Source: Bacteroidia bacterium
GTDB lineage: Bacteria; Bacteroidota; Bacteroidia; M30B66
Assembly: GCA_019695235.1 (NCBI GenBank)
Contig: JAIBAI010000005.1
Coordinates: 1 to 64,000, forward strand
Direction: 5' to 3'
Length of the DNA stretch: 64,000 nucleotides
The notes below the pieces were generated by a model. It was not told the origin of the DNA. It ran no database searches and saw only the letters and a list, made by a program, of their open reading frames with translations. The first letter of the stretch is position 1, and each line of letters starts with the position of its first letter. A program made the translations under genes and the position numbers. This document shows, piece by piece, positions 35,689 through 44,726 of this stretch.

Positions 35689-35696
35689 CAAAATTA
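35689..35696 (-). promoter_or_regulatory. Candidate -7 element of rpiB
   Basis: On the minus strand this reads TAATTTTG, ending 6 bp before the rpiB ATG. If used, the mRNA would be nearly leaderless. Confidence 0.35.
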
Positions 35697-35987
35697 AGGC
35701 GAAATACAACAGCTTTTTGAAAACCACCAAATGCCTGTGAATTGTAAGTGAATAAGACCTCAAAAATTGTGAAAAATAAATTTGTCTATCCGGATTCATT
35801 AACTCATTAGCATAAAATTTATTCGCCACAAGAAATACTTTCTATTCTGTTTCCATGTTTTAACAACAAAGCATTAACAATCAATACCGGCGAGTTTCAT
35901 GAAAGTTATCAGATGAAAAGGTTTTCAGCATTTGTTGATTTCGTTAAATATTCATTGCTAAACAATGCTTTACAAATTCTTGTTTGT

Positions 35988-35995
35988 TAATTTTG
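35988..35995 (+). promoter_or_regulatory. Candidate -7 element of nadA
   Basis: TAATTTTG fits TAnnTTTG and is 114 bp upstream of the nadA ATG. No TTG lies at -33 spacing. Confidence 0.35.
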
Positions 35996-36109
35996 TGTTC
36001 AAAAAGTGATAATAGCGTGAAAAGCAAACATTACAAAAAAACTAATCAACGCCTTTAACAGCCTATTATCCATATTATCTTTTCTTTTTTAAATCTTTTA
36101 AAATAAATA

Positions 36110-37099
36110 ATGATACAAAGTGAGTTGTTGAAAAACGGTTTTCTCGAAAAAGCAATTGAACCTTCACTCGACCTTTTCGCAGAAATAAAACGATTAAAAC
36201 AGGAAAAAAATGCGATTGTTTTAGCACATTATTATCAAAATGCTGATATTCAGGATGTTGCTGATTATATCGGAGACAGCCTTGGCCTGGCACAGCAGGC
36301 AGCCAAAACAAAAGCCGACATGATAGTTTTCGCCGGAGTACATTTTATGGCAGAAACTGCGAAAATTTTATGCCCGGATAAAAAGGTGGTCCTTCCTGAC
36401 CTCAATGCTGGATGTTCACTGGCAGATAGCTGCACACCTGACCGTTTTGCTGCTTTTAAAGCTCAACATCCTGAACACATGGTGATTTCTTACATTAATT
36501 GTACAGCAGAAATCAAAGCAATGACTGATATTGTCTGTACTTCATCAAATGCGGCACAAATCGTTCAAAGTTTGCCAAAAGACCAGAAAATAATTTTTGC
36601 CCCTGATAAAAACCTTGGCAGATATATCATGCAAACATCTGGTCGTGAAATGTTGCTTTGGGATGGCTCATGTATGGTACATGAGATTTTTTCAAAACAA
36701 AAAATCGTTCAGCTCAAACTACGCTATCCGGATGCTGAAGTTATTGCACACCCTGAATGTGAAGAGGCTGTTCTTGAACTGGCTGATTTCATTGGCTCTA
36801 CCTCTGCACTTTTAAAAAGAACCAAACAAGGTAAGGCTTCAACTTTTATTGTTGCAACCGAAAGCGGCATCCTACACCAGATGATACAGGCTTCACCCGA
36901 GAAGACCTTTATCCCTGCACCCCCAGATAACCAATGTGCTTGCAATGATTGCCCGCACATGAAGTTAAATACCCTCGAAAAAGTGTACCTCTGTATGGAG
37001 TATGAACTCCCTGAACTAATACTTGATGAGCAGATTAGGAAAAAAGCAGAAGTTCCTATTCGCCGGATGCTCGATATTTCTGCTTCACTCGGTTTATAA
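36110..37099 (+). CDS. nadA: Quinolinate synthase A
   Basis: 329 residues. It condenses iminoaspartate with DHAP to quinolinate in de novo NAD synthesis and carries a [4Fe-4S] cluster. Cys102 ([11 protein letters not shown]), Cys188 (WDGSCMVHE) and a Cys of the C-terminal CACNDC motif (276-281) match the expected ligands. [19 protein letters not shown] near the N-terminus is typical. nadB and nadC are not adjacent. The next gene begins 9 bp later. Confidence 0.95.
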   Translation: MIQSELLKNGFLEKAIEPSLDLFAEIKRLKQEKNAIVLAHYYQNADIQDVADYIGDSLGLAQQAAKTKADMIVFAGVHFMAETAKILCPDKKVVLPDLNAGCSLADSCTPDRFAAFKAQHPEHMVISYINCTAEIKAMTDIVCTSSNAAQIVQSLPKDQKIIFAPDKNLGRYIMQTSGREMLLWDGSCMVHEIFSKQKIVQLKLRYPDAEVIAHPECEEAVLELADFIGSTSALLKRTKQGKASTFIVATESGILHQMIQASPEKTFIPAPPDNQCACNDCPHMKLNTLEKVYLCMEYELPELILDEQIRKKAEVPIRRMLDISASLGL

Positions 37100-37108
37100 G
37101 TTTTTAAA

Positions 37109-40033
37109 ATGGTTTTACGTCTGGTAGCAGCCTGCCTGCTCTATCTGCCATTGTGTGCTCAGCAGCCTGAACAACGCATTGACAGCACTAGTGAATGGGT
37201 TTGTATTTCTTACCCGAATGACCCACTTCAAACAAAATATTACTCATTTAAAAATGGGTTTTCACTGATTGTTTCTCCTGATAAATCTACACCTGATTTT
37301 TATGCCGCTGTTGCCGTTAGGGCAGGAGGGAAGGACGATCCGGCAAACAATACCGGGCTTGCCCATTACCTTGAGCACATGCTATTTAAAGGTACAGATA
37401 AAATGGGAACCATTGATTATCAAAAAGAAGTAGTTTACCTGAACAAAATCGAAAGCCTGTATGAAAAGTACAATGGCCTGACTGACCCAGAAAAAAGAAA
37501 GAAAGTTTACCAAGCCATTGATTCTGTTTCACTTTTGGCTTCAAATTTTGCAATTGCCAATGAGTACGACAAGCTTATGCAGCAAATGGGTGTTACTAAA
37601 ACCAATGCATTTACTGAGTACGACCAAACAGTTTATATTAACCAAATACCCTCCGTTCAACTTCAAAATTGGATGCAGGTTGAGTTTGAACGATTCAGAA
37701 ATCCGGTATTAAGACTTTTTCATACAGAATTGGAAGCAGTTTTTGAAGAAAAAAATATCTCTCTTGATGCTGATGACAACAAGGCTTTTGAAGCACTGAT
37801 GCAAAGATTGTTTAAAAAACACCCCTACGGAACACAAACTATAATCGGGCGCTCTGAACACCTGAAAAACCCTTCAATGAAAGAAATCAGGAAATATTAC
37901 CAAACGCACTATATACCTGGTAATATGGCCTTGATTATTGCCGGAAATGTTGAACCTGATGAAGTTGCCGGATTAGCTTTAAAATCTTTCGGAACTCTTC
38001 CGGCAAAAGAAGTAGTGAAAAAAACACCCCCAAAGGAAGACATCCTGATAAACCCTCAGGAAACAAAAGTGTACGGTCAGGAAAGTCAATCCGTCTTGAT
38101 TGGTTTCAGATTGCCTTCAGTGTATAAAACCGGATTGGCTGAACGTTTTTACCTTTTAGAACAATTACTTGGAAATGAGCAAATTGGTTTGATTCAGCAG
38201 AATTTACTGCTTCCTCAAAAAGTTCTTTCGGCAAGCGCCGGAATTTACCGTCTTAGCGATTATTCTGTATTGTTCTTAGAAGGAAAACCGCTGGAAGGAC
38301 AAAGCCTTGAACAGGTAAAGGAACTCCTGCTCGCTCAAATTGATTCTTTGAAAAAAAACAAACCTGATCAGGAAATGCTGCAAGCCATCTCTTCTAATCT
38401 GGCTTTAAAACGCATGGAAGCAGCAGAAGTGAATGAATCTAGGGTTTTTCGCCTGCTTGACCCTTTTATCCACGGAGAAGAACCTACCGCAGCCCTGAAT
38501 GAAAAAGAGAAAATGGATCAGGTGAAGCCAATGGAAATAAGCATTTTAGCACGACAGTATCTTGACAAGAACTATGTTGTAGTATTGAAAGAACAAGGTC
38601 GCGATACAAGCGTTCAGAAAATGGATAAGCCTCCAATTTCAACCGTTACGCTAAATCGAGACCATGTTTCAAAATTTGCGAAGGATATTCTTGATAATGA
38701 AGTAAAAACACAAGAACCGAAATGGGTTGACCTGAAAAAAGATATAAAAACAGAAACGTTAAACGCTGGCATAACACTAAACCATGTGCGTAACAAAGAT
38801 AACAAGCGCTTTAAACTTGACTTTGTCTATGAAACCGGAAGCCTTAACGATCAGATACTTCCTTTGGCTTTCCGCTACCTGCAACTGGCCGGAAGTAAAA
38901 AATACGATATGAATTATATCAATCGCGAGCTTTATCGCCTGGCCTGCGCAATTGATATCTCTGTTGGTGAATACCAAACCCGGATTAGCCTTAGCGGTGA
39001 TTCAGAACATTTTGAAAGAGCACTCGCATTACTATGCTACTTTGTTGATAACCCATCTGATAATCAGGAAATTTTAAATACACTTGTTTCAACGATAATA
39101 CGTGAGCGTGACGACCGCCTGACCGACAGAGCTACCATAAGGGTAGGAATGGTCAATTATGCTTTATACGGGCCTAAAAACCCCTTTAATCAGGTATTGA
39201 GCAACAAGCAGCTTAAGTCGCTGAAATTAGATGAACTTACAATGAAATCTAAATTCATTCGGCAGTACCAGCACCAGGTATATTATTACGGCCCTGAGCC
39301 CAGTTTGAACATTAGTAAACTGCTCAATAAGTACCATGAAGTAAAACAGCCATTCATAAACATTCAGGCAAAACAGAAGTTTACCCCAATTGCATCCGAA
39401 AAAAGGAAATTGCTGTTTTATCCGTACGAAATGGTGCAGGCTGACATAGGTTGGCTGGGTGCGGCGAATAACGGTTTTAACTACGACAGCTCTGCCACTT
39501 ATGCGCTTTTTAATGAATATTTCGGTGGAAGCATGGCTTCTATCGTATTTCAAACTATCAGAGAAGCAAGGGCGCTGGCATACTCTTGCAATGGCTATTT
39601 TAGCGTTCCCTGGCATGTAAATAAACCATCATACTTCAGTGCTTATATCGGAACACAAGCAGATAAAGCAGATTCGGCTATTGTTGCTATGAATGAATTA
39701 TTGCATAAGATGCCAATTTTGCCGGCACAGCTTCAAACTGCTAAAAAGGCAAAAGAAAGTCAACTCAGTAACGCCTGGATTAAACCTTCCGGACTACTTG
39801 ATTTTTATAGAAATCAGCAAAATAAAGGTTTACTCAACGACCAGCGGAAAGAAGAGTTTGTACGGCTAAATACTCTGACAATCAATGATATAGATAAATT
39901 TCACCAGAACAAACTCAGCCATGAGCGTTTTGCAATGTATGTGGTTGCCGACCCTGCAATTCTTAAAAAAGAAGTTTTAAGAAAATACGGCAAAGTGAAG
40001 CAACTCAATAGAAAGGACCTGTTCGGCTATTAA
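37109..40033 (+). CDS. Secreted/periplasmic M16 (insulinase-family) zinc metallopeptidase
   Basis: 974 residues with a signal peptide (LVAACLLYLPLCAQQ). The inverted zinc motif HYLEH is at residues 86-90. The downstream Glu ligand is probably in FHTELEAVFEEKN (around 210-222), farther away than in small M16 enzymes because of an insert. The C-terminal half repeats the M16 fold without the zinc motif (VQADIGWLGAANNGF, FGGSMASIVFQTIREARALAYS). Two-domain single-chain M16 proteins form a clamshell that degrades peptides. It probably acts in the periplasm. The stop overlaps the next start as TAATG. Confidence 0.92.
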   Translation: MVLRLVAACLLYLPLCAQQPEQRIDSTSEWVCISYPNDPLQTKYYSFKNGFSLIVSPDKSTPDFYAAVAVRAGGKDDPANNTGLAHYLEHMLFKGTDKMGTIDYQKEVVYLNKIESLYEKYNGLTDPEKRKKVYQAIDSVSLLASNFAIANEYDKLMQQMGVTKTNAFTEYDQTVYINQIPSVQLQNWMQVEFERFRNPVLRLFHTELEAVFEEKNISLDADDNKAFEALMQRLFKKHPYGTQTIIGRSEHLKNPSMKEIRKYYQTHYIPGNMALIIAGNVEPDEVAGLALKSFGTLPAKEVVKKTPPKEDILINPQETKVYGQESQSVLIGFRLPSVYKTGLAERFYLLEQLLGNEQIGLIQQNLLLPQKVLSASAGIYRLSDYSVLFLEGKPLEGQSLEQVKELLLAQIDSLKKNKPDQEMLQAISSNLALKRMEAAEVNESRVFRLLDPFIHGEEPTAALNEKEKMDQVKPMEISILARQYLDKNYVVVLKEQGRDTSVQKMDKPPISTVTLNRDHVSKFAKDILDNEVKTQEPKWVDLKKDIKTETLNAGITLNHVRNKDNKRFKLDFVYETGSLNDQILPLAFRYLQLAGSKKYDMNYINRELYRLACAIDISVGEYQTRISLSGDSEHFERALALLCYFVDNPSDNQEILNTLVSTIIRERDDRLTDRATIRVGMVNYALYGPKNPFNQVLSNKQLKSLKLDELTMKSKFIRQYQHQVYYYGPEPSLNISKLLNKYHEVKQPFINIQAKQKFTPIASEKRKLLFYPYEMVQADIGWLGAANNGFNYDSSATYALFNEYFGGSMASIVFQTIREARALAYSCNGYFSVPWHVNKPSYFSAYIGTQADKADSAIVAMNELLHKMPILPAQLQTAKKAKESQLSNAWIKPSGLLDFYRNQQNKGLLNDQRKEEFVRLNTLTINDIDKFHQNKLSHERFAMYVVADPAILKKEVLRKYGKVKQLNRKDLFGY

Positions 40034-41577
40034 TGAAACTATTCAACCTTTGCGCTCTGTGCCTGTTCATGTTGTTTTTTCACCCAGCAGAAGCACAGGA
40101 TTCATTGGTAAAATACCATTTCTCAAACGGAGTAATTTCTTCACAGGGGATGCTCCGTTTGGGAAAACCTGAAGGGTATTGGAGAAATTTTTATGAAGAC
40201 GGAACATTGCGCTCTGAAGGAAAAATGCATGCGGGCAAAACTGATAGTACATGGAATTTTTACAATACGAAAGGCACTTTAATTACCACGATAAATTTTA
40301 AGAAGGGTTTAAAGAATGGACACAGGGAAACCTACAACGAAAAGGGGGAGATAATTATTAGAGAAAGTTTCGTAAATGACCAGAAGGAGGGTGTTTCAAC
40401 ACAATTTTACCCGGATGGTTCACCCAGGATTAATACACCCTTCCACCATGATAAGGAGGATGGAAGAGGGTTTGAATTTGACCAAAAAGGAAAAATAATA
40501 GTTGTCTTTGATTACTCAAAGGGACTCCTTACCGCACGCAAACCAGTGAACAGATTTGATTTGTCAGGAAAACAAACGGGGATATGGATTGAAGTGGATA
40601 CTAGTGGAGTAGTTCGGAAAGAAATAAATTATCAGGATGGACAAGTGCATGGGTATATTAAATGGTTCAACCAACTCGGCCAGCTGCTAAAGGTAGAACA
40701 TTATATTATGGGCAAGCTGCAGGGCGAACCTGCTAAAGCCATACCAATGCAGGTTTTTTATAAAAACAAACAACTAAAAACCAAAGGCTCATTTTTAAAC
40801 GGAAAACCCGTGGGGATGCAATTAAGGTTTGATTCACTGGGAGGCAATGCCAAAGCCGCTTATTACGATCAACAGGGAAAATTGCTCTCAGAGGGGAAAC
40901 TTGATAGTGCAGAGCAAAGAACGGGGTATTGGAAAGAATTTTACCCGGAAGGAAACCTCAAGGCTGAAGGAAGTTATCTGAAAGGACAAAAAGTGGCGCA
41001 GTGGAAATACTATCATGACAATGGGCAATTAGAACAATATGGCATGTTCGTTAATGGAAAGCCCGATGGAATCTGGAAATGGTTTTACGAAGACGGACAA
41101 TTATTTAGAGAAACCAATTATTTAAAAGGTAAAGAAGATGGCTTTTCATTTGAACTTGACAAATATGGAGACACTCTTTCACGCGGTGAATTTTTAGATG
41201 ATGAGCGTGAAGGACCTTGGTTATTTAAACAGGGGTATTTATTGGTTCACGGAGCCTTTATTGCCGGAAAACCTCATGGTTTATGGGTTTACAAAGACAC
41301 AACAGGTAATTTGCGCTTTGAAGGTAACTTTCTTGCAGGGGAGGGGCAGGGCACACACCGGGCTTATTTTGAAAATGCTAAGATCCGTTGGACGGGCGCC
41401 TACCTGAACGGGAAACGTAATGGAACATGGATTTTGTATAAGCCAGATGGTAGCATTGTTATTGAAGTAGAATACAGAGAAGGGCTTGAAATAAAATACG
41501 ATGGCCTTAAAATCCGACCTGAGTTTGAGCCGGATGAATGGGAGTCTATGATGCAACACAATCCATATATTTTTTGA
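40033..41577 (+). CDS. YwqK/MORN-like repeat protein, exported
   Basis: 514 residues with a signal peptide (LCALCLFMLFFHPAEAQ). Almost the whole chain is made of about 20-25-residue repeats of the form G-x-W-x-x-(F/Y)-(Y/H)-x-x-G-x-(L/I)-x-x-(E/T), such as GYWRNFYEDGTLRSEG, GTWILYKPDGSIVIE and GIWKWFYEDGQLFRET. These MORN-type beta hairpins are found in the misleadingly named YwqK antitoxin family. No toxin partner is nearby, so an antitoxin role is unlikely. It probably acts as an envelope scaffold. It is coupled at both ends to neighbours. Confidence 0.85.
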   Translation: MKLFNLCALCLFMLFFHPAEAQDSLVKYHFSNGVISSQGMLRLGKPEGYWRNFYEDGTLRSEGKMHAGKTDSTWNFYNTKGTLITTINFKKGLKNGHRETYNEKGEIIIRESFVNDQKEGVSTQFYPDGSPRINTPFHHDKEDGRGFEFDQKGKIIVVFDYSKGLLTARKPVNRFDLSGKQTGIWIEVDTSGVVRKEINYQDGQVHGYIKWFNQLGQLLKVEHYIMGKLQGEPAKAIPMQVFYKNKQLKTKGSFLNGKPVGMQLRFDSLGGNAKAAYYDQQGKLLSEGKLDSAEQRTGYWKEFYPEGNLKAEGSYLKGQKVAQWKYYHDNGQLEQYGMFVNGKPDGIWKWFYEDGQLFRETNYLKGKEDGFSFELDKYGDTLSRGEFLDDEREGPWLFKQGYLLVHGAFIAGKPHGLWVYKDTTGNLRFEGNFLAGEGQGTHRAYFENAKIRWTGAYLNGKRNGTWILYKPDGSIVIEVEYREGLEIKYDGLKIRPEFEPDEWESMMQHNPYIF

Positions 41578-42089
41578 GAAATATTGCCCCATACCTGATG
41601 CTTGTATGGTTTATCGTACTTAGCTCCTGCTCCGCAAGCAGAAGGGCCTCGGGAAGTGTAAACCATCAGGCGGAGCGTGCAAAACTCGAGAAAAAACTGA
41701 CAATTAAGCTCCCCGATACTTATGACACAAAGCTGCTCAATTGCGTAGCCGGATGGATAGGTACCCCTTACAAATATGGCGGAGATACCCAAAAGGGAAC
41801 CGACTGTTCTGGTTTGGTACGCTCCATTTACCGGGAGGTTTATGATTTACAAATTGACCATAGTGCGGCAAGACAAAAAGAAAATGCAAAACCACTAAAG
41901 GAAAAGCAACTCAAAGAAGGAGACCTCATTTTTTTCTCCATTAATTCAAAAAAAACAGACCATACAGGAATTTACCTCTGGAATGGATATTTTGTACATG
42001 CGAGCACCCGGAAAGGAGTGTTAATCAGCAATTTATCAGAACCCTATTACCGTAATTCCTATAACGGCGCCGGAACCTACCGGCCTTAG
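41574..42089 (+). CDS. NlpC/P60 (C40) cysteine peptidase lipoprotein
   Basis: 171 residues from a TTG at 41574 that overlaps the TGA of the previous gene (TTGA). This start gives a full lipoprotein signal RNIAPYLMLVWFIVLSSC. An ATG at 41598 would shorten the n-region to nothing, and an ATG at 41538 would lie deep in the upstream gene. The catalytic triad fits Cys78 (GTDCSGL), His130 (DHTGIYL) and His142 (FVHAS). The family cleaves D-Glu-diaminopimelate bonds in cell-wall peptides. Probably an outer-membrane lipoprotein involved in peptidoglycan turnover. The 3' end overlaps the convergent gene by 4 bp. Confidence 0.88.
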   Translation: MRNIAPYLMLVWFIVLSSCSASRRASGSVNHQAERAKLEKKLTIKLPDTYDTKLLNCVAGWIGTPYKYGGDTQKGTDCSGLVRSIYREVYDLQIDHSAARQKENAKPLKEKQLKEGDLIFFSINSKKTDHTGIYLWNGYFVHASTRKGVLISNLSEPYYRNSYNGAGTYRP

Positions 42090-42646
42090 TTGTTCTCTGG
42101 CTTGTATTCCTGAAGAAAACTGGCACGGCGATCCTGAAAAAAGAAAATGATGTTCTGTATAATAATAAGGCTGTTCAAGCCTATAACAAGCCATAACCCA
42201 ATACCAAAGTGAAGCCTCACATAAAACATATTTTTAAAGAAGGGGTTATCCAAATACACAGCCATCTGTTGATCCCATACTTTCCGTATCGCATACATCA
42301 TCACAGACAATAGTACCACCGAAAAAAAGGAAATTAATATGCTAAAAACGGGCTTTTGAAACTTTGGGATAAACTGAATAACAATACCAAACCCTAAAGC
42401 CAATAAAACCCCAAGGGTAAACCAATCTTGCTTTTTTTCAGCTTGCATTTTTTGCATAAGTTCTTCATTATCAGCAATAAACTCTTCGCTTTCTTCCGAC
42501 TCGAATGAAGGACCCCGGGCAAAAGCCATGTCGAACCCATTCATCTTCGCAAAACGACTTCCATCTCCGCAACGAACCTCTAAAAATGGAAGAAAGAAAA
42601 GCAGAATCGCCGCAAGAAACAGCCCTGAGTTAAAGTAACTTCGCAT
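42086..42646 (-). CDS. Hypothetical membrane protein
   Basis: 186 residues with four hydrophobic segments: an N-terminal one (SGLFLAAILLFFLPFLEV), WFTLGVLLALGFGIVIQF, VFSILISFFSVVLLSVMMYAI and FGIGLWLVIGLNSLIIIQNIIFFF. Between the first and second lies an acidic stretch (FESEESEEFIADNEE). The family is not recognised. It stands alone between convergent and divergent plus-strand genes. Confidence 0.65.
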   Translation of the reverse strand: MRSYFNSGLFLAAILLFFLPFLEVRCGDGSRFAKMNGFDMAFARGPSFESEESEEFIADNEELMQKMQAEKKQDWFTLGVLLALGFGIVIQFIPKFQKPVFSILISFFSVVLLSVMMYAIRKVWDQQMAVYLDNPFFKNMFYVRLHFGIGLWLVIGLNSLIIIQNIIFFFQDRRASFLQEYKPENN

Positions 42647-42767
42647 AGCTTTAAAAAGATGACAAGGTATCGAAAATCAATACAGTTCAATATAAGGCTA
42701 AGGCCTAAATGTTAAAAAAAATCAGCCGAAGCTAATTTTTTTAATATGGGCAAACTGCATATTTGCC

Positions 42768-43382
42768 ATGGGTATGAAAGCTGAATACGAAAAAATACTA
42801 AGCAGATATATTCCGGAGCCTTCTGTTGGGCTTATTTGTGAATGGATAATTCAAAGAGGTATTCACCTGACAATCACCAAAGAACGTTCAACGAAATTGG
42901 GTGATTTCCGGCCTTCAGAAAAAACAAGAGGCCATAAAATTTCAGTAAACCACAATCTCAACCCTTATGCTTTTTTACTGACCCTGGTACACGAGATAGC
43001 CCATCTTGAAACCTGGAATACCTATAAAAACAAAGTTAAACCACATGGCCGGGAATGGAAAACTGCATTTATTGGCCTTATGCAACCATTTCTGCACGAA
43101 TTGATTTTCCCTGCTGAAGTATTGCATGAAATACGCAAATACCTGAATAATCCTGCTGCAAGTAGCTGCTCCGACCATAACCTTTCAATAGCACTGCGCA
43201 GGTTCGACACAGAGCCAGCTTTGTTTTTGGAAGAATTGCCTGAGGGTGCAGTGTTTAAAATTGGCTCCGGGCGTGTGTTTAAAAAAGGTGAAAAACGACG
43301 TAAGCATTTCCATTGTCTTGAAATGAACTCGGCACGAGCATACCTCATCAGTCCGGCAGCAGAAGTTACGCTCATTACATAG
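42768..43382 (+). CDS. SprT-like zinc metalloprotease
   Basis: 204 residues. The HExxH motif HEIAH (75-79) is followed by HGREWK, the SprT/Spartan signature. The C-terminal part has basic residues (RVFKKGEKRRKHFHC) but no full Zn ribbon. Relatives include DNA-protein crosslink proteases, but the bacterial SprT role is not settled. The start at 42768 (MGM) is followed two codons later by another ATG, and either may be used. Confidence 0.82.
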   Translation: MGMKAEYEKILSRYIPEPSVGLICEWIIQRGIHLTITKERSTKLGDFRPSEKTRGHKISVNHNLNPYAFLLTLVHEIAHLETWNTYKNKVKPHGREWKTAFIGLMQPFLHELIFPAEVLHEIRKYLNNPAASSCSDHNLSIALRRFDTEPALFLEELPEGAVFKIGSGRVFKKGEKRRKHFHCLEMNSARAYLISPAAEVTLIT

Positions 43383-43432
43383 GTTTTTTACAAAAGATTG
43401 CGACCTTTGCAGCCAATTTAAAATGCGCTAAG

Positions 43433-44725
43433 ATGGGTCTGGAACAATTACAGGCAAATTTAAAAATGCCAGTTGCAAAGATGGCTGAGAGTCTTATGGG
43501 TTCAGAAATTATTAAACTTGCCGGTGAAATAAATGATAAAATACGCAAAGGCCAACAAATTTATAATTTCACCATTGGAGATTATGACCCCGCGATTTTC
43601 CCCATCCCTGAAGAACTCAAACAAGAAATTGTAAATGCCTACAACCAACACCATACCAATTACCCCGCAGCCAATGGCATTGCCTCGCTTCGAGAAAGTG
43701 TTGCCAGGTATATTCAGACCTTCCAGGGGCTCAACTACAGCCCTGATGAATTTCTGATTGCAGCGGGAGCCAGACCGCTGATTTATGCCGCTTTTCAAAC
43801 ACTGGTTGACCCGGGAGATAAGGTCGTGTTTCCTGTACCATCATGGAACAACAACCATTATACCCACCTAAGCCACGCCAATCCGGTATTTGTTGAAACA
43901 AAACCCGAAAATAACTTCATGCCTACAGCAAGTGAGCTCGAGCCCCACCTGCAGGGAGCCGGCCTGCTTGCCTTGTGTTCGCCTTTAAACCCAACCGGAA
44001 CGGTCTTTACACCTGACGGCTTGCTGGAAATATGCAAACTGGTTTTAGCAGAAAACAAGAAAAGAGCACCAGGGGCAAAACCACTGTATCTCTTGTATGA
44101 TCAAATCTACTGGACTTTAACCTTTGGAACCACCAAACACGCTGACCCTGTGTCACTACTGCCTGAAATGCGTCAGTATACGGTTTATGTTGATGGTATT
44201 TCTAAATCATTAGCCGCCACCGGCGTCAGGGTAGGATGGGGTTTTGGCCCGGCTGCTGTGATTGACAAAATGAAAAATATTCTAGGGCATATTGGCGCTT
44301 GGGCACCCAAAGCTGAGCAAGTTGCTACAGCAGCTTTCTTAAACAAGCACCAGGCGGTGAATACTTTTATGGACAGCCTGAAAACCCGCATCCATGAGCG
44401 CTTGATGGCACTTTACAACGGGTTTGAAAAACTAAGAAGTGAAGGTTTCCCGGTAAGGGCAATTGCACCGCAGGCAGCTATTTATCTTACAGTAAGTATC
44501 GAATTAACAGCTTATCAATTACCTGACGGAACCCCTATTACGCAAACTGAACAAATCTCAGGTTTCCTACTTGAACATGCATCTCTGGCAGTTGTTCCTT
44601 TCTACGCCTTTGGTGCTTCACGCAGCTCCACATGGTACCGTATTTCAGTGGGTACCTGCCAGCTTGAACAGATTCCACAGGTGATTGATTTGCTCCGTTC
44701 AAGCATGTTGAAACTTAGAAAATAA
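43433..44725 (+). CDS. PLP-dependent aminotransferase, class I/II
   Basis: 430 residues, fold type I. Signatures: YNFTIGDYDP, NYPAANGIASLRESVARYIQ, FPVPSWNNNHYTH, SPLNPTGTVFTPDGL, and the Schiff-base Lys258 in DGISKSLAATGVRVGWGFGP. The C-terminal Arg region YRISVGTC is present. It is related to aspartate/aromatic aminotransferases; the substrate cannot be fixed from sequence alone. It lies 1 bp upstream of manC, suggesting a shared transcript rather than a shared pathway. Confidence 0.88.
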   Translation: MGLEQLQANLKMPVAKMAESLMGSEIIKLAGEINDKIRKGQQIYNFTIGDYDPAIFPIPEELKQEIVNAYNQHHTNYPAANGIASLRESVARYIQTFQGLNYSPDEFLIAAGARPLIYAAFQTLVDPGDKVVFPVPSWNNNHYTHLSHANPVFVETKPENNFMPTASELEPHLQGAGLLALCSPLNPTGTVFTPDGLLEICKLVLAENKKRAPGAKPLYLLYDQIYWTLTFGTTKHADPVSLLPEMRQYTVYVDGISKSLAATGVRVGWGFGPAAVIDKMKNILGHIGAWAPKAEQVATAAFLNKHQAVNTFMDSLKTRIHERLMALYNGFEKLRSEGFPVRAIAPQAAIYLTVSIELTAYQLPDGTPITQTEQISGFLLEHASLAVVPFYAFGASRSSTWYRISVGTCQLEQIPQVIDLLRSSMLKLRK

Positions 44726-44726
44726 A

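Larger units (their letters stand above)
35684..36109. other. 426-bp AT-rich divergent interval between rpiB and nadA
   Basis: No gene is visible. It contains the rpiB -7 element at 35689-35696 and a plus-strand TAATTTTG at 35988-35995 that may start a roughly 100-nt nadA leader. One DnaA-box-like 9-mer (TGTGAAAAA, TTWTNCACA on the other strand) lies near 35768, but it is isolated. No strong hairpin or riboswitch-like fold was seen. Confidence 0.5.

Noticed and set aside
40033-41577. Toxin-antitoxin system based on YwqK-like repeats
   Set aside because: No toxin-like partner is adjacent, and the protein has a signal peptide and sits in an envelope operon.
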